Shown one piece after another: positions 19,837-34,015 of a stretch of DNA of 64,000 bases; position 1 is the stretch's first letter, and each line of letters opens with the position of its first letter. The stretch is from Eutypa lata (Eukaryota; Ascomycota; Sordariomycetes; Xylariales; Diatrypaceae): contig JAKULF010000003.1 in assembly GCA_022661535.1 (NCBI GenBank), forward strand, positions 806,001 through 870,000, in the 5' to 3' direction. The translations under genes were made by a program, and so were the position numbers. The notes under the pieces were generated by a model that worked only from the letters and a program-made list of their open reading frames with translations, ran no database searches and was not told the origin of the DNA.

Positions 19837-20783
19837 CTAACTACTAGCTGATGACGACTCGTCGGCGTTGGGTAATAGGGGAGGGGCAATACAGAACGTA
19901 TATATATACGGGTGTGTATGCATATATGTATAAGATGAACATCTATCTATCAGCATCAAATGAACAAATAAATCCAAGCAAAGTCTATTTCAGTTTTCCC
20001 TCGTTTGGTCTGACACCGGACTGGTATCGATCACCCAATCTCAATCATCTACCTATTTGAGATATGGGGGAGGGAAAGTCAAAAGTAACTGGTATACTAG
20101 CAAAATTGCATCAATTTGTGTTTACTAAAGCGACGATCGACACCAATATTTCCTTCAGTGTATAGGTGAAAAGGTAAACCTGCTATGCACATTGCACGAA
20201 ATATATTAAAAAAGAAGCACCCTTGGAAAAAAACAATCGGCTTATCGGATGTGTTAATAAAAGTAGCATGAAACAAGACACGGACAGATGCTCAAATTGC
20301 AGCTCAAAGGGCACCACAGGATGTTAGAAATTCACTTTTTATTGACCGCTCATGCACGATCCAGTGCCAGACCGACCGGTTGACGCCTTTAAACGCCGGT
20401 ACGTCTAACCTTTTTCCGTCAAGCAACTACCAAACAATTGGCGGTACCCTAATCCTTGATCCTCAAGCAATCATCAGCACCATCCTGAACGTCCGAACTA
20501 TGTATGTCCGCATTGAGCTCCGTAAGCACCCCGGCTGCCCTAATCAGGGACAATTCGTCGAACTATCTTATTAATTAATAAGACCATTATAAGGGTCTCG
20601 AATCCGCAAGTTCCGCTTAGACTCCTGAGCCTCAAAGAAAAACCTCATATAAAAGTGAAAAAAAGCCATCATCAAAGTGGTGTTACAAGCTGGAAGACGT
20701 AGCCACTCAGGTAAGATTTGGTATGAAAAACCAAGAGAATCTCTGAGGTAGCGTCATCCTAGTGATGAGATGACATGATATGA
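19837..20783. other. Intergenic, 3' of two convergent genes
   Basis: Contains the presumed 3' UTRs of the small membrane protein (+) and the GATA factor (-). No supported gene. Confidence 0.5.
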
Positions 20784-23653
20784 TCAAGGTGCAGATAAGG
20801 GTTCGGACACCACAGGATCGTCGACTTTTACCTCTTCATCAGGCTTTCCATCCTCGGTAACATCCATTGCAGTGTCGATGGCTACATCCTCGATCTGTGT
20901 AGCCTCGATCTGTGCAGCCTCGGTCTTTGCAGCCTCGCTCGGTGCCTCCTCGGTCTTCGGGTCATCCGCCTTGATCTCCTCCGGTTGCTCCACCTTCTCT
21001 TCGGCAACCTTTGTATCTTCGATACTAGAGACCTTGGCTCGCTTAGCAGGACGCTCTTCTAGTTCGGCGAGCTTAGTCTTCAATTCCTGGTTCTCTTGCT
21101 CCATCTCATCCAGTCTCCGCTTGAACAGGTTTTCCCTTCTATGGCTGTCCTCAAGCTGACGCTGGATCTCCTCGCGCTGCATACGCTCCTGGGCAGCTTC
21201 CTTGGCTGCGACGTCGGCGTTGTGGCGCAAGTTATCGGCGTTGGCTTGATCTTGTTCAAGCTGCGTCAAACGTCCCCGGTACAGCTCGTTGATTAAGTCG
21301 AGCTCACTCACACGCGTCTTCAAGCTAGAGTTCGCAGCAATAAGCTGCTCGTGGGTCTGGGGAATCTCCCCGGACTGTTGTTGATCACCATTTAGAGGTG
21401 AGGCGGCGCGAGGCGAACCCCCGGGAAGGGGGTATTGCGCAAGACTATCCGAAGGGAAATGGTTCAAGTCGGAATGGAAAGCGGCAAGATGAGGGTCGTA
21501 CATATTCGGAGTTCCAGTGCGCGACACAGGAGAGTCCGCGGCGTGGCCGTGCCCATTGGTGTTCTGCTGCGATGCTCTTCGTACAGCTGCGAGCGCGGCA
21601 ACGGTGTTAGGGTCATGACCTTGCATATTCATACCATTATGGTCGTGCGGAGCGGTCGCGGTCGCAGGGAGGCTCTGCTGCAAATGGGAGCAGTGTTAGC
21701 AAGTCGTGCCGTATGGTGTAGGACAGATAATAGAATAAAGGCTAGATGTATTACATGTTGCGCGATAAGAAAACAGCTATGACACGACTTACCTTCTTCT
21801 TCATTTGCATATCCGGTCGCATGGTCTTCACCCGGTTCCGACTCTTGATCACATCGGTCTTCAAGGAGATGGGACGGGAGCGACCATGTAACTTCAAGAA
21901 GAGCCCGCACGCGTTGCAGAGCACGGAACCCATCTCGTCGCGACGCCATAGAGGCGTGGTAGAGGTTTGGCAGTTATTACACGTCGGCTGTGTGTTTTCG
22001 CGGTCATTGTTAGCCATAGCTGCACTAGCTGTAGGATGTGAAGCCATCTTCAAGTCTTCACTTTCACTTTTGGGGAGGATGAGGATGAAAGTGATATGTT
22101 ATCTTCGGGGGTCGGGAGACGTTATCTAGTATCTATTGATACGATTGATACGATTGATAACCTGGGTTGAATGACGGGATGGGGGAGATAGCGATTATGA
22201 TTGATTGTGATGATAAGTCGCGATAACAAAAAATTGATGGAAAGTTGCAGGTGGATTTTTGGGGAAAACGATTTGCACTTGGGGCCTAAGAGTGGGGATG
22301 AAAGTAGGGAAAGGTGGGTACTGATAAGGAAACAGCCACCCAGAGTTCAGGATTTGCAAATGAGGAGCCTCTCTCTGATAGAAAAAATTTCCTCTACCGT
22401 GCATAAGGTTAGGTAAAGGCATTTGGAAGATAACTAAGTGCCCAGGTGCCTTCAATAGGTACCTTCGATAAGTACCTTTAGCGTCAATGCAAAGGCAAGT
22501 AGATACCTAGCGCCTAGGTAACTATCTAGGTACCTACATTTAAGGCAGAGAGATATGTGCATAAGAGGTATGTGTGTAAGTAGTGTAGATATGTAGGCAT
22601 GTACTGTTGTAGATAGGATGTATGTAGGTAGCCCAGTATGCTCGAGTTCCATACTCTCAACGTCATGACAACCTTCCTGCCACATCAAAGTTCTATATGT
22701 ATATCATCATCGATGATTACAAGTACACAGGTACATTTACCTCGATGGATGAAGTATTGGAAGGTTTAATGGTTGGGAAAGTGGAAATGTAACGAGGGGC
22801 AACAATGGGAAGTAGCTGCGAGAGTATTTGCATGATGACATAAGCAGCTTCCTCCATGCATCTAGATACCTAGATATGTATCTAGATACCGTCATATGGT
22901 GTGGGAATAACATGAAGCAAGAAACTGTGAACTTACCAAAGTGCCCGAAGGCGTCAACTGCGTTGATGGAGGAGATGTCTGCATGTTCGCTGGTGGTTGT
23001 GGTGGTGGTAGTGATGGTACTGGTAGTGCCACTGGTGATGGTGCTGGTGGTATGTTGGTTGCTCTAAAAGAGGACCATGTATTAGCATTCAAGGAAACCT
23101 GGATTGCTGACGTGAATGTAAGATGCCAGAATGCTGAGTCAAATGTGTGTTGCGAAAAGACTTGTTATTGTTCGGAGGGGTTGAAGTAGAAAAGGTGTTC
23201 CACTGAAATTTGGTGTTTGGACCTTCCCCAACGAAAACCTCAGAAGGACTGGGAGAGAAAGGTAAGGTATGTATGTATCTACCCCTCAGGCTGCCAATTT
23301 CAAATGACCAGATGACTTTAAACCTCTATTAATAGAGGGTATGTAGTATTCACCTTCGCGTTCTTGAAGCCCCGGGTAGCCTGGTCTCCCTCGTAAAACC
23401 GCAGATGTCCTGACCACAATGGCGCATCTAAATGGGGCCCCGCTTTTACGCGCATGGGGAAAGCTCGAAGAGAAATATCTCAGGCACTCACTCACCTTAG
23501 TTGTGGTGAACTCGTAGCAGAGCCCCCGCTAGCTCCGGTTGCTAACGCTGAAATTCCAGGAAGCTGCGCCAGAGACGTAGTGGTCGAGGTAGAACTCGGT
23601 CTTGAAATCGGCTCAAGTGTGGCCGGTAGTGGCAAAGTTGGGTCATCACTCAT
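20784..23653 (-). CDS. areB: GATA zinc-finger and coiled-coil transcription factor, AreB/ASD-4/NreB type
   Basis: Nitrogen-regulation repressor family. Core exons are 21793-22047 and 20784-21677 with intron GTAAGT...TTGCAG. From ATG 22047 this gives 382 aa. The type IVa finger is [16 protein letters not shown]...[12 protein letters not shown] (CX2C-X17-CX2C), followed by the basic [16 protein letters not shown] long coiled coil ([20 protein letters not shown] onward) has a basic PAKRAKV at its end, and the tail is acidic. Two upstream exons, 23496-23653 and 22937-23063, join in phase 0 to an acceptor directly before ATG 22047 and would add 95 Ser/Pro-rich residues (477 aa). An in-frame ATG at 23686 would add 11 more. 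The resulting 889 bp intron is very long for a fungus and holds many GATA sites, which suggests two promoters and two isoforms, as reported for areB. Confidence 0.88.
22099..22471. promoter_or_regulatory. Cluster of HGATAR sites upstream of the short GATA-factor form
   Basis: About ten HGATAR sites on both strands: TTATCT at 22099 and 22122, TGATAA at 22155, AGATAG at 22186, TGATAA at 22211, CGATAA at 22221, TGATAA at 22322, TGATAG at 22376, AGATAA at 22428 and CGATAA at 22466. They lie 50-420 bp before ATG 22047, inside the proposed long intron. The density fits autoregulation or cross-regulation by GATA factors such as AreA (inference). Confidence 0.55.
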
Positions 23654-23686
23654 GACTATTCGGATCGAGGGTAGCACTGGAGACAA

Positions 23687-25188
23687 AGCCCGCGTAGGTG
23701 TAGGGCAAACGATTGGCGCCAGGTTATTTGGCCGTATCGATGCTAATATGGACGCCGTGTTTGCTATTTAAAGAGTCCCGAGAAGACTCAGGACCAGTGA
23801 TCTACTAGTATGTAGATCTTTTCGACTTCACAGAACGCGACGATGTACGACAGAGATCCAAACGGGAGGATCTGTTTTGCTAGACGGACGAAAGTGATCA
23901 AGATGGTTACCGGATCCAGTTTCTAGTCTCTGGTTCTATGGTTGTCGAAACGAAAGTGGTATAGAATTAGTAGTCTACGACTAGGCGATTCGAAACAAGG
24001 CGGCTTAAGAGAACAACTGAGGACTCGTCAATGTCGGTGCCGACAGCTGGTAGATAACACAATTGTGCTGGATAACACTCACAACTTGACAATATATCAA
24101 TTCACAAGAGTAAAAGAGTGGAAAGGTGAGAAGGAGTTCGTTGATAGATGGGAGCTGACAGACAACCCCTTATTGTGAGATTATGAGATTAACAGATTAA
24201 TAAGTAGGACAAGGTGGCATACGAAGACTACACACCCTAACACCTAGGCCTTAATTTTTTTGGCAAGTAATAAAGCTTGAATTTGTTTTAAATCTGTACG
24301 TAATAGCTAACACTGCCTTACAGCAACTTTCTCGACGCTAGAAGATCCCAGCCGCTTGGCAACAGGGCTCACGCTAAGATAATCCAGATCTATCGGGAGA
24401 CTGCCCTTGATTGGATCTTCCCCTTTACAGGCTTACAGCAGGAGATTAACGCCAACTTGGACGAGATGAATTGACGGGGAAGCTCCGGACCCCCAGACGT
24501 GGCACGTATCCAAACCCTTATCTAACGGTTCTAACCAACTAGATACATAGATAACTACATAGGTACGTATTATGGCACATGCCTAGATCTGCGGGCCGCA
24601 AACTTCGGCTCGTGAGGGATTCTAGGTGTTTTCCAGAACGTTTAGATTTATTACTTTTTCGGGTTATTCATAATCTTATCTGACCTCTACTTCGTAAATA
24701 GTAGATAGAAGTCACCTGATACCAGATGTTTCAGGTGGTTCTGTACTGTGCAGCCGTCAGTTAGTATATGCAATCAGAATTAGGTAGTCCAGCAAACAAG
24801 TATTTCTGTAAGACAGTACCTATGTTTCAGCCTTTCGTGATATAATTTGTTAATAAACAACCCCAGGTAAGTATGTAGAAAGCGTAGATGTAGACATTTG
24901 TTCAAAGACGTAGGTAAGTACCTAGTTATAATGGTTATCAGAATAGCATCAACGTTAACTAAACGTTAGGTGTATGTTGTATCGTACCTGAATCCAGCCC
25001 CACTAACTAAGACGGTGGTAGTTCCGCCCGCGGAGCCTTTCCATTAACTAGCTCCCGAAAGGCTTTCAATTTTTATTTCCTACCTACCCGCAAACTTGAA
25101 TAACCTCCAATTTGTGATCCTTTTATCCGTCAGCGAAGAAGCACAACGACTACTCATAATAAAAACTAAAAGGGATATTTTTTCCAAA
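23687..25188. other. Intergenic; contains one orphan coding-like stretch
   Basis: No complete gene. After TTACAG at about 24320, an open stretch of about 50 codons ends TGA near 24473 and reads NRAHAKIIQIYRETALDWIF and onward. It looks protein-like but I do not recognise it, and no exon to join was found. It may be a gene relic. Confidence 0.35.
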
Positions 25189-26741
<1,553 letters not shown>

Positions 26742-27520
26742 CTAGCGTTAGGTCTGTTTGTTCTCTTGTTGGTAAAAAATTAAGGGATGGTGGGGGGGTG
26801 GGTTGGTAGTTGTGGCGTGGCACCTTACTACCTTACCCTTTGTCGCTAGGTAGTTTCCGAGGATTTTCGATACCCAGGATGAGAATTGACTTGACATTTG
26901 AAAGCATGATATATATTATTTTTCTTCTTGCTATATGTCAGATTAATAATAAATGCGTCGAATAGCCATCTCTCTCTCTCTCCCTCCCTCGTTGGAACAT
27001 AACATCAGTTTCCTTCTCCTCGCAGATGCTTTTCCCAAAATTTAGTCTACCAAAGACCCTTACGTTGTTGTCACTCAGCGCAGGGCTTAGTTTATCCTTA
27101 AGTAACAACATTGACGTAACATCAGCAGGTTCAAACACAGATAACTAGAGGACATAGGCAAAAGATCCGTAGAGTAGTAAGTTAGACTTAGCCCAAAACA
27201 ACAGTACTTGGGACAACCAATATCAAGAACATAGTTATCCCAAACATATTACTGAATTTCCACATTGGAGCAAGTCCTTTCAACATAGGTAGATAGGGGG
27301 GTAGGTAGGTGAGTAGTAGGTGAGTAGTCAAAAAGTTTTGCATCAGAACATCTAGTCAGTCATCATTGGTATCATCAAGTAGTATGTATGTATCCCGAGT
27401 ATTAAAAAGACAAAACAAAAGGCCCCATTCCATCCCTGTCCATTCCATTGCATTCCGCCCAGTTATTTTACTTTTTGCGCACACACCCCCTTCCCATCCC
27501 ACCACCAGCTTAGTTTAAAA
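26742..27520. other. Intergenic, convergent 3' ends of KRR1 and ENP1
   Basis: Probable 3' UTRs. A CT run at 26970-26990 and GTAGGTAGGT repeats near 27295. No gene seen. Confidence 0.5.
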
Positions 27521-29289
27521 CTAGTCGATGAGCATCGTATCGTCGCCGTCCAGGTCCGGGCCCAGCGGCTGCTCGAGGGCGACGCCGCGGCCGCGGCCGG
27601 CCAGGAGCTCCCTCCGGATCTCGGGGCCGATCTTGTGGTGGCCGTGGGTGAGGAGGAGGTCGAGCAGCGCCTCCCGCTGGTCCTCGGTGATCTCGTTCCG
27701 GTAGCGCTGCGCGAACGCCAGCAGGGTCTGGTGCCAGATGACGGGCAGCCGCGCCCGCGTCGCCGCCATCTCCCCGCCTTTGATGTCCATCACGTCGCCC
27801 TCCCGGACCGAGGCGGGGTCCACGCTGCGGAAGCGGAGCTGCGGGGGGGTGGGTATGTGTGTTAGTTATTATGGCGAAAACTTGAGAAGAGGAGGAAGAA
27901 GCAGGTGAAGGTGAATTTATAAAGGGGTAGGTAGGTAGTAAGTAAGTAGTAGATGCAGCTCTTAAGCTCTCTCGAAGGACTTACAAAGTGGAAAACGAGC
28001 GTGTCCAGAACTTGGTATGGAAGGGCATATTTCTTCTCCAAGAGGGTCTTTATGAAAATATTCGTAGCTGCGTATAGTTAGCCCGGGTTTCTCTTTCTTG
28101 AGCTAGAAGAGGAAAGAAGAAGAAGAAGGGAAAAAAGGCTTACCTCCGCCTCCTTCCGAACCAGCCGAAGCTTCCAGTGCCGCGATATCGCAGAGCCCCT
28201 TCAAAGCAGCACCGCTGTGCAGCACGGGAATCGACACTCTCGCCAGCACGGCAGAGATGATGTGAGCATCCCGAAGCGTGCAGCCGCTCTCCACCATGGG
28301 GAACAGGAACCCCTTGAACCAAGCCGCCGGCTTGTACAGGGCCTTCTTCAGGGCGTTGAAGAGGTGCACGTTGAGCTTCTTGGTCTCGTGGATGTCGTCC
28401 CGGACGCGGTCGAGGAGGATCATCTCCATGAACCGCCGCACCACGGCGGGCTTCGACGACACGAAGATCCGCGTGGCCTCGTAGCACGCGTTCGGGGTCC
28501 ACTCGTCGGGTTTCGTCAGCTGGATTACTTCCTCCCAGTGGGGTATTGTCGGTAGGATCTTAAAAGGCTTCGGTAGCTTTCCCGACTTGTATCTCGAGAG
28601 TATGATACCGATTCTGGAATGGTGGCATTATTAGCATATTGTAGACTACCTACCACCGGGAGGGAAAAAACATCTTACTTTGTGTAAACCTCGACGACTT
28701 TAGGCGGGAGCTCATAATTCTCATCTACCGCTGGCATATCCTCTTCTAGATCTCTACCGGATTCTTTAGCCGCAATCTTCGCTAAGATCAGATCTGCAAG
28801 ATTGGTTCCGCCGCCTTGCTCTTCTTGTGATGCCGACGATTGGCCGGGCCAGCCGTTGGTTAATAGAGGGTCTTCGTCTGTTGGTAGGAACTTGTTGAAT
28901 GTCTCCAAATCCTCCGGCTCGACCTCTATCTCTTCCACCACCTCATCGTCGTATCCCCACACGTCGTCTTCCAGCCCACCACCACCTTCGGCATCGTCAT
29001 CCTCTTCCTCGAATCTGGAATCAAAGCCGAACGCATCGGATTCAGTCGGGGGCCTCGGCGGCGCTACGTCGTTCTCTTCGGCCAATTCGCGGCCTATTTT
29101 CAGGATCTGCCTAGACGCTTTGGAGTCGATATAATTTCCGCTGTTGTCTCTCTCGGCATCCTCGCCATCACCATGGGATTTCCGCTTCGGGGCTTTGTTG
29201 CGGAGGAGGCCATTCGCCAGGTAATCCTCCTCGAGCGGGTTGTGGCGGCGCCCTTGGCGGATAGATGTCGGTGTCGTAGCTTTAGGCAT
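27521..29289 (-). CDS. ENP1: Bystin / Enp1, 40S ribosome biogenesis factor
   Basis: Binds pre-40S particles and is needed for 20S pre-rRNA processing and export. Four exons on the minus strand: 28679-29289, 28144-28613, 27985-28067 and 27521-27838; 493 aa (yeast Enp1 is 483). Features: basic N-terminus [20 protein letters not shown]; acidic middle with [20 protein letters not shown]; then the bystin domain from about residue 190 with [113 protein letters not shown], and a [15 protein letters not shown] motif near the C-terminus. All introns are GT-AG with matching phases. Shares a divergent promoter with HGH1. Confidence 0.95.
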
Positions 29290-29668
29290 CCTCGTCTCGT
29301 TTTTACGGGGGACACCAAACTGACGTTGAAAGGACTGCTGCAATTTTTAAATACAGGGAGTATCGAACAGAATTGGATATTGAAAATTTCCAACTCGGAA
29401 TACTTTTTCGGCCTACAGCAAGCACGTGGGGCAGTTCTCAAGAAAATTATGTGGATAGTTAACGATAAGATAAGGTATAAATAACTGTACGATATGCATA
29501 GTTTAAATTGATAGACATCAGCTCCGTCATTCTTATCGATAACTAAATAGTTACGAGAACCCCTCCTCGACTTCGAAATTCCATAGTGTTGAAGAGCTAA
29601 ACATGGTGGGGTTACAGCTCTCATAGAAAATAAATTCCTGAGATACAATCACACACTTGAAAAGAAAA
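29290..29668. promoter_or_regulatory. Divergent promoter between ENP1 and HGH1
   Basis: 379 bp between the two start codons, the only room for both promoters. It contains TGAAAATTTC at 29381-29390, close to the RRPE element (TGAAAATTTT) of yeast ribosome-biogenesis genes. I saw no PAC element. Shared control is inferred from layout. Confidence 0.5.
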
Positions 29669-31018
29669 ATGTCTACAGAACTTGAAGAGGTAAATCGCAG
29701 TGTAGTACTCATAATAGTGTTTTCTATTATTTTATTTTTTTAAACACAAAAAAGTCTAATGGTTTCGTCATAGTTAGTAGGCTTTATTGCCAGCCCTCGA
29801 CCGGATATCAGACTTCTCGCGACGGAGAGCCTAGTGGTGTTTTCGACATCCCATCCTGCCGTCTTTAAGAACGACGGGCTAAAACCCGTGACACATCTAA
29901 AATTGTTAATAAGGGACCTTCCTGTAAGAAAAATCGCATTGCCAAAGTCCGCATCGCATCGCATATATTCTAATAAATCTATAGAACATCGCCGAACATG
30001 TAGTAACAATACTTATCAACCTATCAGCTGATCGGGAGATACTGGAAAGCCTCGCCACAGATGAAAAATTTCTCAGCGAGGTGTTCAGGCAGATAATTGT
30101 CAGTATATAAGCCTCCTTCTAACCGGCATCTCCATCTACCTTAGCATGTAGTTCAATATAAACTGGATCCCAACTGGCTAACACATGCGACAGATCCCCA
30201 CGGAGCCAAATGCGAATTTACTTTCCATGCTTCTGGCGAATTTTGGGAAATGGGATGCATTCAAGACTATGCTCGCTAAGAAGCAGCCGCCGCCGGATGA
30301 ATTGGGATCAGACGAGCTGGTGCTGAACCAGCTACTTGATCTTTTCGTTAAAGGGGCGAGTGGGACTTACAACAAGGGGGCCGACTTTGACCATCTGTCG
30401 TACCTCTTCGCCGACTTAACGAAGCACACCGAGATACGGCAGCACTTCGTTCGCAAGCAGGAGTACGACGGGGTCGTGCCTCTTAACAAGTTAAAAGTCT
30501 TCACGGAACACAAATCAGACATCCGGCGGAAAGGTGTCGCCTCCACTATCAAGAATGTGGCCTTTGACATCCCCTCGCACCCACTATTCTTTTCCGAGGA
30601 TGAGGTCGACATCTTGCCGTATGTCTTGCTACCGATGACCGGCAGCGAGGAATATGATCTAGAAGAGACTATGGCCATGTTGCCGGATCTGCAGCTCCTG
30701 CCTCCCGACAAGCAGCGCGACCCCGACCCAAATATCATCCTAACACACGTGGAGACACTGCTGCTCTTGACAACTACGCGGGAGGGCAGAGATCGAATGC
30801 GCGAGGTGAAGGTATACCCAATTGTCCGGGAAACGCATCAAAGGGTCAATGATGAGGAGGTCCAAGCGGCCTGCGAGCGTCTAGTCCAAGTACTAATGCG
30901 AGACGAGGCAGAGCCGGGAAAAGAAGCAGATGCACAGGATGAAGGGAAGACATTACGCGCTCCTCAAGGCCAGGTAGAAGAAGGGGACGAGGACGATGAT
31001 GAGATCGTCGAGGTTTAA
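29669..31018 (+). CDS. HGH1: HGH1-like armadillo-repeat protein, eEF2 folding cochaperone
   Basis: Family members (HGH1/FAM203) help fold elongation factor eEF2 together with the TRiC chaperonin. Four exons: 29669-29689, 29774-29923, 29985-30098 and 30194-31018, all phase 0; 369 aa. The spliced N-terminus reads MSTELEE-LVGFIASPRPDI, typical of the family. It continues with HPAVFKNDGLKPVTHLKLLI, NIAEHVVTILINLSADREIL and EPNANLLSMLLANF. Later motifs are DFDHLSYLFADLTKHTEIR, RRKGVASTIKNVAFD, LPYVLLPMTGSEEYD and an HVETLLLLTTTREGRDRMRE helix pair, then a long acidic tail ending DDDEIVEV. The start of exon 4 (30194) is the least certain join. Cytosolic, no targeting signal. Confidence 0.92.
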
Positions 31019-34015
31019 AAGTGTGATCTACGTTGAAAAACCAAGGTATTGGATGAACAATGTCTACAGGCACTGAAACTTGCTTAGTAGCCGGAATCGA
31101 AACCTGCTGATTAGTAGACTGGTGGATGAGACAAAAGATCCTGTACGAATAGAACTGATATTAGGTGTCTATGATAATCATACGAGCCATTTGTTGTGTA
31201 ATAGAGGGTTTCTACCTTACACCATATTGATAGCTTAGAGAGTCATCAGGTGTGAGGATAATGGCATTGCCAAGAACTATCGAAGAACCTGTCGAACGGT
31301 TGTCACGCTTTTGTACAATTGGTAATAATTAGCAATGGAGCTTCTAGGCTCTACGTCCGAAGCCATGTGGTGTTATAGCAATACCCAAAAACAAGAAGTA
31401 GAAAAAGAACCCCATTTCCAAACCAAAAGCCATGTCTACATACCTACTGCTCACGAGGTGTGATGTGACCGACATCAGCCCACGTGCATGATCTCACATC
31501 AGGGGAGAAGAAAAAAAAGAAATAAATCTCGCCTGGAACAAGCAACGGATCGGAAGCAGAAGCAGATTTCGATACCGAGCTCTTGGAAGAAGCCTCCTGC
31601 GGGATACCTTAGGTAGTAGCCCTGCCTGATTGGATTGGTCCGGCGAGTCAGTCGCCCCTTGTTGCTGTTAGATGTTTGCAGGTGGACTTGGGCCAATAAT
31701 ACCTACCTCCAAAACGCACTTAATTTAGACCAAGTATTGATAATGATAATGATAATAATAAAAGCAAATACCTAAAGAGATCTTGCATTACGTACGGGCA
31801 ACTCAAGAGTGGGCTAATAAGCATATGATAGTCCGAGGAAGTCGACGACCTACCTACCTACATAACTACAGAGGGAGCTAAGCCAGAGAGCGTGGCCAGA
31901 TTCGTCCGTCTGATTGGTTTAAATGGCCGTCTCGACTCTCCTTTGGCCTTACCTCCGAACGGCAGGAGAACGCCTAACTAACTGTTCAGCAAAGTGGCCT
32001 GCCTTTAGAAACCTGAAATTCTTTTTCTTTTCGGAGCTGGCTGGGTTTCGGCTGCATAGGGAATTTTCATTCTTGCGGAATCTCGCGGAGCGATCGATCG
32101 CGTGTTTAAAAAGTTGCGGGCTAGTTAGTGGTCCGTCGCATCGCTCCCGTGTAACTACTAGATAGGTATATATATAAGTATATAACACGGAAAGATTTGA
32201 AGCTTGATGAAGACAAGCATTTTTTCCAAGACCTTGACGTGCGCGCCGCGGTCTGGGCGTTTTCTTGTCCTACATCGTGGATGTCTTATTTCGACGTCCT
32301 GTGCTTCTTCCCGCGAAGCTTAGTGTGTGTATATTCGAAGATCTCCGTAGGCAGTTTACTAGCACTAGGTAGTTATCTCTGTGAGTCGTGCTGCGCAAGC
32401 AAGATATGTGCACTATAAACATCCTTGTCAACCATACCCCTGGGGAGCGCAACCCCACACTAGCAGACTAGAGCAAGTCGCTAAAATATACGGGAGACTT
32501 CCAGTTTTTCCAGAGATTCCCGTTTCGTGAATTTGAGCGAATCAGATGTCGGGATCTCGACAACGTGCTAGAATCTTCAACTTTAATTCGTTACCGACTG
32601 ATCCTTGCTCTGCCGTAGTACTTACTAGAACACCATCCTCCCGGTCATCCCTACGGCGCTAGCTTTACAGGGGCTTTGTGGACTGCCTGCCTGCCTGCCT
32701 TAATTTCAGCCTCGACCAACCCACGTTTCGATATATTGTTATTTCACAGCCAGCCGGTTAGGCCGCTCCTTTTGCTGGCTCGAAAATATGAGGGAGACAA
32801 CGTGATAATACCGAAGGAAAAGTTCGTCTGCATTAATCGAAAGACAGGAAAGCATGTACATTCTTGTCATTCAGACGCTTGTCTACTTATGTATGTATGG
32901 TACGTGGTGTTATAGATACTTATCCATAGATGTTTTATACTTGGCCGGAAAGCTTCCCGTAGGTGATCAATGTCTCTCTTGCACTAGATTGCCCACGTGT
33001 GAACTACATGGACCAAAAACCGACTTCTACATGTTAACTAAATGGTTACGGTGGCTACAAATATACTTACTTAAAATAGAGGATCCTAGCATCATGCTTG
33101 GAGAGTTCCGCCTAAGATCGACTTAATTCGCCAGCTCCCCTATCTACCTATGATGTGTGACGAACCATCGGTATCATCCAGCTCTAAGTGGATGGTTTGC
33201 GTAAACGCACACTACCTCATACTTGAATGTTACAATGTACCTACCTACCTACCTGTGTATGCAATTCTATACAAAATAAAGTAGTATTTGATCTATAAGT
33301 AGGTAGATATGTAGTATTCCATGGGGTGGTGGGTGGATATCGCCTCGGCCTAATAGAAATCTAGAAGCTGACGTTCTTATGCCGTCCCGATTCGTTCACC
33401 GGCCGTAGATTCCTGTAGTAGTATCGCTGGATTTTTTAAGTGCGCGGCGTGGAGAAGCGCCAGTCTGACGTAGCTGGATATTAGTTACCGTTTCAGTCCG
33501 TATGTACCTCTTAAGTGTGGGCAAAGAAGGAAAAGAAGAAAAGGAAAAAGCAGCCTGTAAGGACTACCAATGCATGGGCTAGACTGCTACTGTACATGTA
33601 GTTTTAGATCCCACGGCCGGGATGCGCACCTCGTTCGTTCGATCCCGTAGTAGGCTGCTCCATCAAATCACACGCAATGTTGGTTCCCTTTTCTCTTCTC
33701 CCTGTAAGTAAGCCCGCCTGGTTTCGCTTAAGCACATGGGCGGCACCCATATTCCCCTTGGGGTGAACTTATATAAGGCCGTGCTCCTTGGCGGGATGCA
33801 AGAACATAATCTTGCTTCCCTTTCCTCGTTATCGACTCTCGCTATCGACCAACCACCTACCTACCTATAGGCGGCAGACAGCCCTGTCTTTTTGAGTGAG
33901 CACACAGCTTTCTCTATACGACTTCCATAGGGTATAATTCATCAATTACCTCTTAAATCTTACCTTGTCGGTATAGGTGCTTAAGAGAGTGTGCGCACGA
34001 TCCGTTCTAGCACCC
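31019..34015. other. 3 kb intergenic region upstream of the phosphate transporter
   Basis: No gene supported. CACGTG palindromes at 31481-31486 and 32994-32999 match the core bound by Pho4/NUC-1 factors. The second is about 1.0 kb before the transporter start. A TATATAAGG box lies near 33770. Contains many ACCTACCT tetranucleotide runs (31850, 33240 and 33855). Confidence 0.45.

Noticed and set aside
33600..33665. GATCCCACGGCCGGGATG...TTCGATCCCG, tRNA-like pairing
   Set aside because: The pairing does not form a cloverleaf and no anticodon arm is found.
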